Positions 50,343 to 60,633 of a DNA stretch of 64,000 nt are shown piece after piece; position 1 is the stretch's first letter; each line of letters opens with the position of its first letter. The translations under genes and the position numbers were made by a program. The notes beneath the pieces were generated by a model. That model was not told the origin of the DNA. It worked only from the letters and a program-made list of their open reading frames with translations, and searched no databases. This DNA comes from Arthrinium phaeospermum (lineage: Eukaryota > Ascomycota > Sordariomycetes > Amphisphaeriales > Apiosporaceae), in the NCBI GenBank assembly GCA_006503535.1, contig QYRS01000002.1, forward strand, positions 4,960,001 through 5,024,000, read 5' to 3'.

Positions 50343-51464
50343 TCACGGATCGAGGTCTTTGAGAAACCCAATGATCAGACTCGAAACCCGTGCTGGCTCC
50401 TCCACCGGCAGCAAATGCCCCGCGCCCGGTATAGTAACCAGCTTCGCCCCCTGAACCACCCCACATACCTCCTTCCGCACCCGCGCCACAGGCTCGACCC
50501 TGTCCTCCTCCCCGGCGCAGACCAACACCGGCACGTCGATCGCCTCCGCCCAGGGAGACACATCCTCCCCCATGGCGTAAGCCGGCCAAGCCGCCCGGGC
50601 CGCCGCGCTCCCCTGCAGCATGTCGTGCACCAGCGCCTCCACGTCAATACCCCCCGGGCCCGCAGCAGAGTGTTCGTCTTCGTCGTCGGACCGGGACTCG
50701 TCTGAGGAGGACCCCATCCGAACTTCGCTTTGTCTATCGGAGAGGCTGTGTCGAGTCGAAAGCAGCACGTCGCGCGTCACGAACTCGGCCGCGCCCCAGC
50801 TCTCGTAGGCCCGCATCTGCTGCTCGCGCATCGCCTCGGGGAGCCGCAGCGGCCGCGCCGGCGCCGGCGCCAGGAGAACCAGGCCCCGTATCAGCCGCTG
50901 CTCTTGCTGCTGCGGCGGTAATAAGGACGTGAAGGAGGAAGTTTGGAGGAGGGAACAGCAGTCGCCCGCGACCATCTGGGCGACCTTGGCGCCCATGGAG
51001 TGGCCGACGAGGACCACGTCCCGCAGGCGCAGGTACCGCATCAGTGCCTCGACGTCCGAGGCGAGGCGGGAGATGGAGTAGTTGTAGTAGTGACTGGACA
51101 GGGAAGAGACGGAGCTGCTGTCGTCGCCGTCGCTGTCCGATGAGTCGGAGGATGGGGACGACGAGGAGGAGGTGGAGGTGGCTTTGGAGCAGGTGCCGCT
51201 GAGGGGGCCGGTGGATTTGCCCCAGCCGCGGAAGTCTAGGGCGACTATCTGAGGGCGACACATGCTGCCATTTTGATGGTCATGCCCGTCATCGTCGTCA
51301 TGGCCACTGCCGAGAAGGATGTCGAATACGCGGGAGAACGTCTTGGACGAGCCGCCCCAGAAATGCAGGAAGAGCAGGACCCGGGCGGTCGGGTCGGTGA
51401 CGTTGGTCAGGTACGAGAGCTCCGTGTCTTCCGAGATGGTGAAGGTCTCTCGATGTAGAGGCAT
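50343..51464 (-). CDS. alpha/beta hydrolase with Ser/Asp-rich insertions
   Basis: A single exon of 373 codons from the ATG at 51464. It has the classical alpha/beta hydrolase order: oxyanion region FLHFWGGS, strand DFRGWGKS, nucleophile elbow VLVGHSMGAKVAQ, acid VCAGEEDRVEP and catalytic GAGHLLPVEEP. Two low-complexity insertions are unusual. One follows DFRGWGKSTGPLSG and is a Ser/Asp run of about 40 residues; the other is an acidic patch with DEDEHS before the cap end. The rest aligns as a compact cytosolic esterase or haloperoxidase-like enzyme with no signal peptide. Substrate unknown. It lies on the same strand as the preceding hydrolase but is a different subfamily. Confidence 0.78.
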   Translation of the reverse strand: MPLHRETFTISEDTELSYLTNVTDPTARVLLFLHFWGGSSKTFSRVFDILLGSGHDDDDGHDHQNGSMCRPQIVALDFRGWGKSTGPLSGTCSKATSTSSSSSPSSDSSDSDGDDSSSVSSLSSHYYNYSISRLASDVEALMRYLRLRDVVLVGHSMGAKVAQMVAGDCCSLLQTSSFTSLLPPQQQEQRLIRGLVLLAPAPARPLRLPEAMREQQMRAYESWGAAEFVTRDVLLSTRHSLSDRQSEVRMGSSSDESRSDDEDEHSAAGPGGIDVEALVHDMLQGSAAARAAWPAYAMGEDVSPWAEAIDVPVLVCAGEEDRVEPVARVRKEVCGVVQGAKLVTIPGAGHLLPVEEPARVSSLIIGFLKDLDP

Positions 51465-52309
51465 CTTGATCCTGTAGCTTCTTTCTTGGCTTGGCAGAAA
51501 TCACTGTCACCGCATGCACCAATCTGAGTGGCTATATTTACGGCGACTCTTGGCAACGGATATACTGTAGGATCATATCATAGTCTCACTTTATATCTGG
51601 GCGTTGGGTCTTGCCCGTGATGTTAACTCCGGGGTGCATCGGTCTAAAGAAGGTTTGCGCTTGGGTGGTGGCTGTCGCTTAGCTCATGGAGTCATCTGCG
51701 TGGCTATATTACATCAACCGGTTCTCATAAGCCTCTATTCCATTGGCCACACAGAGTTGCAGTCTCGTTTCACAATATATATGGTAGTACTCGGCCTTCG
51801 GGTCGTCCGGCTTGGCTACGGGCGTTCTCCCGTGGTCGAGTCCTTCCGGTGGGTTGATAGCAGAAGAAAGTCGCATCAAGAAAGCCATGAGTTACTGTAA
51901 CGAAGGGGGGTATTAGTCAGACTTACAGTACTCATGATTGCCCAATTGAGTCTACTGTTGTTGACTTCGTCTCTGGAACCAGACTAGGTACTGCACCTCC
52001 AATTCCTCTAGTCATGTCCGGTGACTGCACTTCAGCCTGTTTTATTCAATACCCCGAGTATTCTGAATATAGTGCTTCTACCCCTTCCAAGTTACAATCG
52101 TGCAGACTCTTGACCCCATCATGAGAGTTTTGCCAAGAGTGCTCATGGCGAACATAGGAAGTAGGTGAGTCAGCGGAGCAGGGGTAGCAAGAAAAGGGTC
52201 GGTGCCGACTCTAGCCGCCCATCCCCGTCGCCGAGCCGATATAACGCTAAAAACGCGCCAATTTTTCCATCGATTCACAATCGCCACCTGAGTATTCCAA
52301 TACTCAGCA
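51465..52309. other. spacer upstream of tRNA-Trp
   Basis: It holds no gene. It is the promoter side of the second hydrolase gene, with short random frames only. Confidence 0.55.
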
Positions 52310-52381
52310 GGACCGGTGGCGCAGCGGTAGCGCGTCTGATTCCAGTCCAGAAGGTCATCCGTTCAAATCGGGTCCGGTTCA
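52310..52381 (+). tRNA. tRNA-Trp (CCA), intronless, with one anticodon-stem mismatch
   Basis: The 72 bases fold as acceptor GGACCGG/CCGGTTC, D stem GCGC/GCGC, anticodon stem TCTGA/CCAGA with loop TTCCAGT (anticodon CCA, U33 present), T stem ATCCG/CGGGT with loop TTCAAAT, discriminator A. Four of five anticodon-stem pairs form; positions 31-39 are A-C. Confidence 0.85.
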
Positions 52382-53072
52382 ATCTTTTGCCGTTTTTCGC
52401 CTCCGATATACTTTGAGTCTATATCGGGCGCAGAGTCGGGTTCTTGCTTTTGAGGCGTTCCGCGCTCGCATGATTTGGGTGCGACCGTGCTGCGTGCAGT
52501 TCTCGAAACGTTCCAATTTGAAATGTTGCTGAGGATTACCCTGCATCGCGGATACTTTGCTGCATGCCTGTTTCTCTTTCCAGGGCTTCTAAAATCAGAA
52601 GCTTATATTCCACACCATTTTCCCAGCTCACTCGTTTTTACCACCTAAGGTAGTCGTTGTTCATCACAGACAACTACTGACTATTGTCTCCTTAGAGATC
52701 CGAGGAGTCCCCGGACTGCAGACTCTTGGGTGACTCCATCCGATTCCATTTAAGCTTGATCCAACTTCACCCAGCAGCAAGCTTAATTTAACCTCCGGTT
52801 TTCCATGTTGACGATTAGTGCAAGTCTTGACAAGACCACGGAAACATAGTTTGTCCCTGCTTCGTGAGCATCTGTCAAGGTGTGTATTTCACGGGGTGGT
52901 CAGTTGGGAGCTATGGGATTCTCATCAATCGTCTATGTAACTTTCATATCTCATTATCTATGGCTTGAGCTATCTATTTCAATACTGCTGCTCCCTACTT
53001 CACTAGTCTATGGCGGCATCATGATCATTCATCATCAGAAACTCCGAAAAGGATGGTGTTTATATGCCTGCT
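52382..53072. other. spacer downstream of tRNA-Trp
   Basis: It contains no recognisable gene; one short plus-strand frame at 52880-53098 is hydrophobic but unmatched. Confidence 0.5.
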
Positions 53073-53850
53073 TCAGGGGCCGTACTCAGACCACTTGATA
53101 GCCGCAACATCCTCATAACAGTTAACCTCATTAGCAAACTCATGGCTCGCCAAGCTCCCCGCAGGCAGCGCAGGCAACTCCGCGCACTGCGGCACCAGGG
53201 TGATGGCCACACAGTCGTCGGGCACGTGCGAGACGTTTCCGTAGACCGCGCGCACGGTGATGAAGTTCTTCTGGTAGTACGGCTCCGTCTGGTTGCAGGC
53301 CACATACGTCCCGGGCGTTTGGGGCGTCCGCAGGATCGGGTAGTGCTCCGGGAACTGCGCCAGCTGCACGCCCGCCTCGCCCGTCCCGGCGTTGATGCTG
53401 ATGCCGTGCAGCGCGCCCGTCTCGGCGTCGGGCGCGTCGGCCACGGCGATGCCGTAGGGGAAGGGCGGGGTGCCGCCGTCGCTTAGGGTGTGGGCTTGGT
53501 TGTAGCGGGTTTCTTCCGCGGTGCCTGCGTTATGATAGTGAGCATCAAATGCAAATAATTCGTCTTGCTCGTCTGGCTTGTTGTTTAGAAGACTTACCGT
53601 TTTGGTAGAAGATACGCCCGCTTTCAGATGAGAGCGCAGCGTCGCTCAGGCCGGCGCCCACGTGCAGGCCGGTGAGGGACCACCCGTTGACGGGAGGGGT
53701 GAAGTCTTTGGATGGGTCGGTGACGTTGGCGACCAGGTTGAAGCCCTTGGATTGCTGGGTGGGCGGGTAGTGAGGGACTACCTGGCGGCTTTCGAGGGGG
53801 GCTGCGGCGGCGAGGCCGAGGGCGCCGAGCGATAGTACTGTGCTGAGCAT
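53073..53850 (-). CDS. small secreted DUF7907-type protein, 234 aa
   Basis: Exons 53850-53598 and 53524-53073 join across a 73-bp intron (AACG|GC) to 234 residues. Residues 1-17 form a signal peptide (MLSTVLSLGALGLAAAA) followed by a likely pro-site PLESR. The mature part has SKGFNLVANVTDPSKDF near the start, VNGWSLTGLHVGAG, then YVACNQTEPYYQKNFITVRAVY and CVAITLVPQC. Four Cys could form two disulphides. The start with F.L.ANVT and the WxLTGLHVGAG block match small secreted fungal proteins now grouped as DUF7907. Function unknown; it could be an effector or cell-wall protein. The ATG at 53850 is used, since the frame upstream begins only at TTG. Confidence 0.75.
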
Positions 53851-55469
53851 GGTGAGTAGTGGCAAGTAGGATGTGTGGTTGGTGCGACTTGACTCTTTGA
53901 AGTTGAAAAGTTGACCCTATATATCTATATATGTGCAGTGTAATTATGATGCGACGCCCGACCCTGAATGAAGATTCCGACTAAGAAAAGGAGGCGGCTC
54001 CCGGCATAATATAGTCAAGAGATTAGTATCGGATCTACTGCGCCTTGTGATGTGGTTCGTGTTCTAGTATGCAGATCTGCGCCGCCAAACGGCTCTCACT
54101 AAGCCGCCCTAGCCCAGGCTGCCCCGTATTGGCGCCAAGATGCGCACGGAATACGAGCCCGCCTGTCAGCAAGTTGCATATGTGAGACTACAGCCCCCAT
54201 GCCCGTGCATGCCGATATGGATGACGTAGTTTGATAGGGTAACGCATCAGCTCCGGTCCTCGTATTTCGTTCTGTCATCTTTTTTGCCAGATCCTTCCGC
54301 AGCATCAAACCACCACACGATGTTTGTTCGGTGCAGCAAGTGACATCCTTTGAAGTGGTGTGCAAATGAATGTATGTATCATCAGACAATCTATGCTGTC
54401 GGGAATCCAGGGGGTTGGGGTCCAAGCTAGGCCGAATTTTCCGAGACGCCATACTGGGCTGAATGTCTGAGCCTAACTGCATTTCGATACCACTAGCATG
54501 AATCAATGTCTATACCAGACGTGACGTAGCACCGCATATGTGTGTGGCCTGAGGATCCACACTCCTGTTGATACGCCAACGTCGAACACCACTTCCTATC
54601 CGGGCATATAGTCGACCGCGAATTCCCCCTTTAGGCAACGTACCAGTCCAGCCCAGGGCGAGCTCAAGTCTGCTGTCCATCCAATCATGTCAGTCTAACT
54701 ACTTGATATCCAGTCAGACATATTCATATTTTCCTCTCTCCCCTTCCCCTTTTCCTGTATATAGTAGGGGCAATGGTTTCATATGTGCCGAATAGAAGGA
54801 TCCATCGTCATGTCTCGCTCATTGCCTTGTCGACTTTTTGGTAACCCTGAAAGCACATATCACATACTGACTTTTAGACACCACTTTGACTGGTGTAGCG
54901 ATACTCCGGATTCTTGAAACCAAAACAACCTTCATTCTGCTGGATGTCAGACTAATGGATTGGGGCCCAAAGATCCTCTGCTTAAAATACATGTTTACTT
55001 CTATCAACCTGCAAAGCATTGTTCGTTCTTTCCTTCCTTGATATCTCAGTAGAGCCCAGTAGCCAACCAACTTAGGAGTTGGTTGTGCCTTCTTCGTATG
55101 GGACAACATGGCTCGACCTCAGTGCAGCAACACTGGCACAGGAGTCCCCAATGACCAGTTGGTTTTGAGACTGCACGAAAATAGGACACTGCCTCCTTCT
55201 TAATATGCCGCCTTAACCAGCTCGCCGGGACTAACGCATTTCAGAACTTGGGTAAGAGAGAAGTCCACAATTCGCCCAGCCGCGCAGGCCAGGTCTCCTA
55301 CATCGCCAGACAAACATCAATCACTGGTGGGATTTGCTCTGCTTGCATGCATCTGCGCTCACATCGATTAGCTCATCAACAAGCAGACTACCAGCTTCGT
55401 TCCCTACCAGGAAGGAAATCAAATATAAAAAACAACCATAGTGTCAGGACGGCAGGCAAAAAGGAAAAT
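53851..55469. other. spacer without recognisable gene
   Basis: These 1.6 kb upstream of the small secreted protein gene hold only short frames with no match. Confidence 0.55.
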
Positions 55470-55553
55470 TGACCCCAGCCGGATTCGAACCGGCGTAGTT
55501 CCAGCGCACTTCTATATATTGCGCTGGACGCATTACCACTATACTATAAGGTC
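55470..55553 (-). tRNA. tRNA-like gene with atypical anticodon arm, identity unclear
   Basis: Acceptor GACCTTA/TGGGGTC (two G-T pairs), D stem GTAT/ATGC, T stem GCCGG/CCGGC with loop TTCGAAT and discriminator A all fold, with an internal box-B-type GGTTCGAATCC. The anticodon arm is a perfect nine-pair hairpin (TCCAGCGCA/TGCGCTGGA) closing an 11-base loop ATATATAGAAG. If a canonical intron of 12 nt after base 37 is assumed, base 33 is G instead of T and the triplet 34-36 is CAA, which does not suit a class I tRNA. It may be a tRNA pseudogene or a gene with an unusual intron. Confidence 0.6.
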
Positions 55554-56889
55554 CTTTATACCGCATATCTCCCATGGATGAGGAAATATGACACAATTTG
55601 TATTTATAAACCCCAACGGAGGTAGTCGCGCACAAAGATGGGATGATATGAGTCAACTGGTTCAAACAAGTGGGGAGATACATAGATGGGCGAGGCAAGA
55701 GGGCCGCCGTGGCCGGAATGCACGTTTTGCCGGAAGGCAGACATGACTACGACGGCGACGGTCAGTCTGAACTTATTTTTCGATTCTCTATTTGCATATC
55801 TAGACGTTGGGGTTCGTCTTTCGTCCCGAAGACGACGACAGGACCCCGGTGAGACTCGCGTCAGACAGCTCTTTTGATACCGCCGAGATGCCGGAGGTGT
55901 AGGGCTGTTTCAGAGAAAGAAAGTGGTTTGATCCCCTCTATTCCGAGTTCGAAGGTGATTCATTGCTGGCAGGGTGAAGACTATTGCACCGCAACTTCTG
56001 AGGCGTCCTACATCTCACACAAGTTCAAAAAGGGGGCGTCGGGAGGTGAAGCATATCGTGGGATGAGACATAGCAAGAAGCTATATACACACCGATAATT
56101 TGGTCCTTACCACTGGACGCCTTGGGCTACGTTTAAGGACGTCCAGTCGTACGTTTCGAGCTGAGCCGGGTATGACGGCCCACTCGCAACTTCACTACCC
56201 TTGTCGTTCAAATTGACAGTGGGACGATGCCTGCTTGGCGGGCCACGGAACCCATCTTTCGATCATCAACTTAAAGAAGCTATTGTGAATGACCCCGACT
56301 GACACGACGGGTTTTCCGTTTGCTGTATATGAGAATAAACGATGGCAAGCAGCTTTGAATACTCGCAGAACGGGCCCAGGCTAGGGACCGACTGCCGGAT
56401 TCAAGGAAGCGCAGGTAAGCCTGGGTAGACGCGAGATAGTCCGAGTGGCCCCTTCGGCGCAACTTCGCCGGCGATACTATTCTTGTCCAGACCGACCGCT
56501 CCAGGCAGCTGCGGAGCCGTTGCCGCGAGAAGAAAGTGTGACTACTTTAACATACATATATGCGCCGTTCGCATGTCTGAGCCAAGATTTCTTGTTGATT
56601 GGTAGGCCAATCTCGGACTGACTTTGCCTGCTGTGCCGCAACATCTGACCACCAAGCAGCGTACAGGGGTGGGCGGCTGAGCGAACCGAATCACCTTGCA
56701 TATGAACGCCTTATTCCCGATCCTCAGTGGGCTTCTCGTAGTAATCGGTCCGTGAAGATATGATCAAACTCTCTTAATCAATAACTTTTATTCGGATCGT
56801 TTTGTCTGTCAATTTCCTGTGGTGTTTGTTGGTCGCACAAGGGGCCCCATCTTCAACAACAGCGTCAACTCGAGCGCCACTCGACGACG
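55554..56889. other. spacer without recognisable gene
   Basis: These 1.3 kb between the tRNA-like gene and the next surface-protein gene hold nothing recognisable. Confidence 0.55.
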
Positions 56890-57921
56890 ATGGCCTACAC
56901 CATGACCACGGCCACGGGCCCGCCGCCGCCGCAGTTCACCCCGGCGCCGGAATGCCAGGAGTCCCTGTCGCACCTGTACCGGACGTCGCTCTTCACAGCC
57001 GGAACGCCCGACCCGGCCGTCTGCACCCCGGTCCGGGACCACGACTATGTTAATTACGTGAGTTGCGAGTATTACAACCTGGGCCCGATGCGGTACGACG
57101 AGAATAACCACCAATGTACCCCCTATACGTACGGCTACGCCGGCTGCCCCTCGGGCTACACGACCGCCTGCTCGGGGAGGACGTCAGACAGTGGCGGCGC
57201 CCCTTACTGGCCCAGTACGGCCATCTCGGCTATGTGTTGCCCTACGTAAGAAGCCTTTCTCATTTTCAAGTCCCTTTCTCCTGGCGTTCCTAATCCGGGA
57301 CCCCTTAGACACTCGGCCTTCTCCTTCACCTGCGGCGGCAGCCCGTCCAGCACAAACACAGCCCCCAGATACGGCTACTCCGGCGCGGACATGTACGCCG
57401 TCACAGGCTGCGTCGCCGCCGTCCCGTCGCCCACCGCGGCGGAGATCCTGAGCCTCGAGACCGCGGACTACGAGGAGAGCACATGGACCGAGGACCCGAC
57501 GGGCACGCGGACCGCGCCCCAGACGCACATGCGCTACCGGTACCGTCTCGCGACGGTGACCTCGATAGCCACCCTGCAGCCGGGGACCGACTGGGTCTCG
57601 GCGCCCGGGGTGGACATCGCCATGACCGTCTGGGGCCGCTCGACCTGCTACGCGCCGGCGTCGGGGCGGTGCGAGATGCCGACGCCCATGTGGGACTGGC
57701 GGCACGGGGAGACGAAGCACGACACGCAGTGGCCGGCCGCCGGCGGCAACAACGCGACGGGGATCGCGTCGATCGTGCTGCTGTGCGTAATCTCCATCGC
57801 TTTCTTCTTGTCCGTGTTGGGGTTCTGGGTCAAAGGCAAAGGCTTGGCCGAGAGGCGCAGGCAGCTCCGTAATGACTTGTATGCCGAAAGCCGGCGGCAG
57901 GATCGGTATTACAGGCAGTAG
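56890..57921 (+). CDS. CCP-motif fungal surface protein with one C-terminal helix
   Basis: Exons 56890-57245 and 57309-57921 join across a 63-bp intron to 322 residues. It starts MAYTMTTATG, has a Cys-rich N-terminal half (PAPEC, VSCEYY, GYAGCPSGYTTAC) and the motif ISAMCCPT at the splice junction, exactly where the 321-aa protein at 16708-17799 has ILCCPS. After SFTCGG, TGCVAAV and a Ser/Thr-poor stretch come RSTCYAP and RCEMP, then one membrane helix (IASIVLLCVISIAFFLSVLGFW) and a basic cytoplasmic tail of about 35 residues. No N-terminal signal peptide is visible. Function unknown; layout suggests a type III single-pass surface protein. It is intact. Confidence 0.77.
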
Positions 57922-59016
57922 AGGGTTTCTGGGGCAGATGATCTGGCTCGTCTCCTTTTCGTCGTTTATGTTGGATGTTCGGACATGTCGCTCAAGAAAC
58001 CCCCTTTAACGTTATCAGAAGAGTACTCGATGGTGTCACAGGCGAAAAGATTGGACTGTGGTTTCATGTTATCATTTATGTAATTTCCATGTTCGTTTAG
58101 ATACCAGGACAATGTCCCCGCCATTTAGATATTGTAATTATGATACCACGAGAGCAATGCCGTCGGGTAACCTCTTCCTCTGCACGAACACAGCTTGAGC
58201 AAGATGGTGTACCAGGCAGTGGCACAATGACACATGTAAGTATACTTGTGGCACCAAGGCACATTGGTTGCCTTGAATGGGGCTGCACATATGGCACATC
58301 CTGCAATGCCCAGATCATGCCACAAGTTGCATGGGCATAAAGAAATAATGACAGCAGGTAAGGAGCAGGCACTAAGAATGTACCAAGAAGTTGCATAGAG
58401 TACCTCCCTTATGAAATATCACAAATGGCCCAGTGTCGCTGTCCATTAAGGCTTTCCTTCTGTCCACCTAGTGGGGGTTCTGACATATCTGAGGGCATCC
58501 CCACCGATCTAATTGTGATGTATGCTGATCTTTTCCACCCCAAAAGGCTTTCAACCAAGTTGGCTTGTGATCACTGTAGTCTCACTGGCTGCTGATCACG
58601 CAGTTTGGCCCTCAGGACCAATTTCGGCATCGTGGCAGAAACCTGCGTAATCTCTCGGTTCAGACCTTTGTTGTATGAAAGCGATAGCGAAGCGTCGAGG
58701 CCGGGGCGGCCTACATAGCGTAACCAGCAAGAATGCTTCTGGCCTCTGCTGCCATATAATCCTATGTATCATGGTACACGACGTTTCTTATCCGAAGCGG
58801 TTAATAAAACCGACAGAACTTTTGCTAACGTCGGATCTCCGTCATGAGAAGGTGGCATCATGTCTTCAAGGCTCCCACGGTCGCGCTTTGATACTTCATG
58901 CTTCGACTAAAGTAGTGCTGCGGATCGACAGTTCGCAGTAGGTATGCCTACCTCGTAGTGTGTGCCAAACGATACCAATAAGTGGTTGTATTGTGTATTT
59001 TTCCTTCGAGGTCGGA
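57922..59016. other. spacer without recognisable gene
   Basis: This is the convergent 3' region between the surface-protein gene and POP4. Several short frames occur; none is convincing. Confidence 0.55.
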
Positions 59017-59733
59017 TCAGATCTTGTCCAGGTAATGCGCCTTGAATTTCCGGTTGGCGCGATCCGCCGACCGATACTGAAATTGGTCGCCCAATATCTC
59101 GAATGTGAAGCCGTTCTTCGGCTCGACACTTTCGGCGGCGGGGGTCGTCGTCGTCGAGTCGGATGCGTCTGAGGCGGCGGGGATGTGCAGTCGGAACATG
59201 GTGCCCTCCTTAGGGATGAGCTTCAGCTCGTTCTTGGGTGTGATGATCTCGAACGCGAACTTGGAGTCCTTGATGACGATACCCTTGATCCCAACGCGGC
59301 TGGGACACCCACTGCGCGTGACCTCGACCTCAGCGCCGTGGTACTCCGCCGCGCAGAGCTTGGCCGCGCACGCGGGCCCGCCGGTGTAGAGGTGGCTGCC
59401 GAGCACCTCGCGCATGTAGCCGACCCAGAGCTGCTTCAGGGGCTCAAAGACGGCATACCGCCGACCTTTTTGGGGCACGTCGTAGAGGCCCAGCTTGCGG
59501 CGCTGCGACGCGGACAGGGGCTTCGGCTTCTGGGCCTTGCGCCGGCGGTTCTTGTCGTCGCGCGCCTTGCGGCGGGCGGCGCGGGCGTGGGCGGCGGGCG
59601 GCGGCGAGTTGGGCCGCAGGTAGAGCGGTCGGTGCTGGATCTTGTCGCTGTAGATGCGCGCGGCGCTGTCGGGGCTGTGGGCGCGGGCCAGGAGCTCTTG
59701 GGTCAGGGGTTGGGGGTTGGACGACGACGCCAT
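59017..59733 (-). CDS. POP4: RNase P / RNase MRP protein subunit Pop4 (Rpp29)
   Basis: A single exon of 238 codons from the ATG at 59733. The N-terminal third is basic (RRKARDDKNRRRKAQKPK) and suits RNA contact. The Rpp29/Pop4 core follows: KLGLYDVP, FEPLKQLWVGYM, then HGAEVEVTRSGCPSRVGIKGIVIKDSKFAFEI, the Sm-like beta barrel with the conserved G-I-VI-DSK block. A Ser/Thr-rich insert near 195-215 is followed by FEILGDQFQYRSADRANRKFK at the C-terminus. Pop4 is a core subunit of the nuclear enzymes that mature the tRNA 5' end and process rRNA. It is divergent from the acyltransferase gene across 900 bp. Confidence 0.92.
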   Translation of the reverse strand: MASSSNPQPLTQELLARAHSPDSAARIYSDKIQHRPLYLRPNSPPPAAHARAARRKARDDKNRRRKAQKPKPLSASQRRKLGLYDVPQKGRRYAVFEPLKQLWVGYMREVLGSHLYTGGPACAAKLCAAEYHGAEVEVTRSGCPSRVGIKGIVIKDSKFAFEIITPKNELKLIPKEGTMFRLHIPAASDASDSTTTTPAAESVEPKNGFTFEILGDQFQYRSADRANRKFKAHYLDKI

Positions 59734-60633
59734 TTTCCCTTGTCGATCCCCCGGGAGTTGGGGAGGATGCCGACGTGGAGGGCAGGAAGTGTGGTGTTTT
59801 TGATTGATTGACTGTGTGGTTGCTGGCTGCGCTGGCTGGACAAAAAAAAAAGTCTTGGAGCTTCAATGGGCCAGGCACGATAAACTTTGGGGCACTCGTG
59901 GTAATGGCGGGGCAGATCTCCGATGCAACCTACAGGCCCAGGTGCCAGGCCCAAGAAGTTAGTGGTGTGTGGGGCTGACAGTCAGCGATGTCCATGCAGC
60001 TGGACAAGCTGGTTCGGTGGCGCCGGGAGTGCAGCTTAGCTGTTCTTCTAGGCGCGTTAGGTGTGTCTCTGCTTGGCGTACGATTCGGCAGCTGTTCACA
60101 TGTTTAGATAGCCTCGGCATGAAGCTGCTGTGTCTCCCTGCACCAAGATCATCACTCATCACGAGAGTTTCTGTGCGGTCCCTGCTTTTGGGGTTCACAA
60201 CCACTCACGACCAACAAACGACTTTCCGGTGTTTGCTTGCGTACCTACGTCGGTTTCAAGAAAGGCTTTCCAATTCGTCTTCTGCTGTTTCATCACAAGT
60301 TAATTGAATACTACACTTCTTGTTTCCCTTCGCAATTCCTCCAATGTTGATCGTTCGATGCGGAGCGTCCCACTCCCTCCTCGCCGTGACTTCACCTACG
60401 ACATTGCCGGCCAATTGTAGACAGCGACGACGCTGGAGATCCGTCCGTGCCGACCAATATTAATGAAATACTCCAGTAAAACCCACCGACTACATACCTA
60501 ATACACCCAACAAATCCACGGCCGCTTAGACGAGAAGCTCACCACCCGGAAAGACTCTTGGGAGTTTTGAAAGCTATAGACAGGAGAGAACAGGGCGTGA
60601 GGGAAGACAAACTCCGGTACAGAAACCACCACT
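59734..60633. promoter_or_regulatory. divergent promoter, POP4 / acyltransferase
   Basis: These 900 bp lie between two outward-facing start codons. A poly-A run is found near 59841-59850. No other gene is visible. Confidence 0.6.

Noticed and set aside
55470..55553. Calling the tRNA-like gene tRNA-Leu (CAA)
   Set aside because: The canonical-intron reading gives CAA, but base 33 would be G and there is no long variable arm as tRNA-Leu requires.
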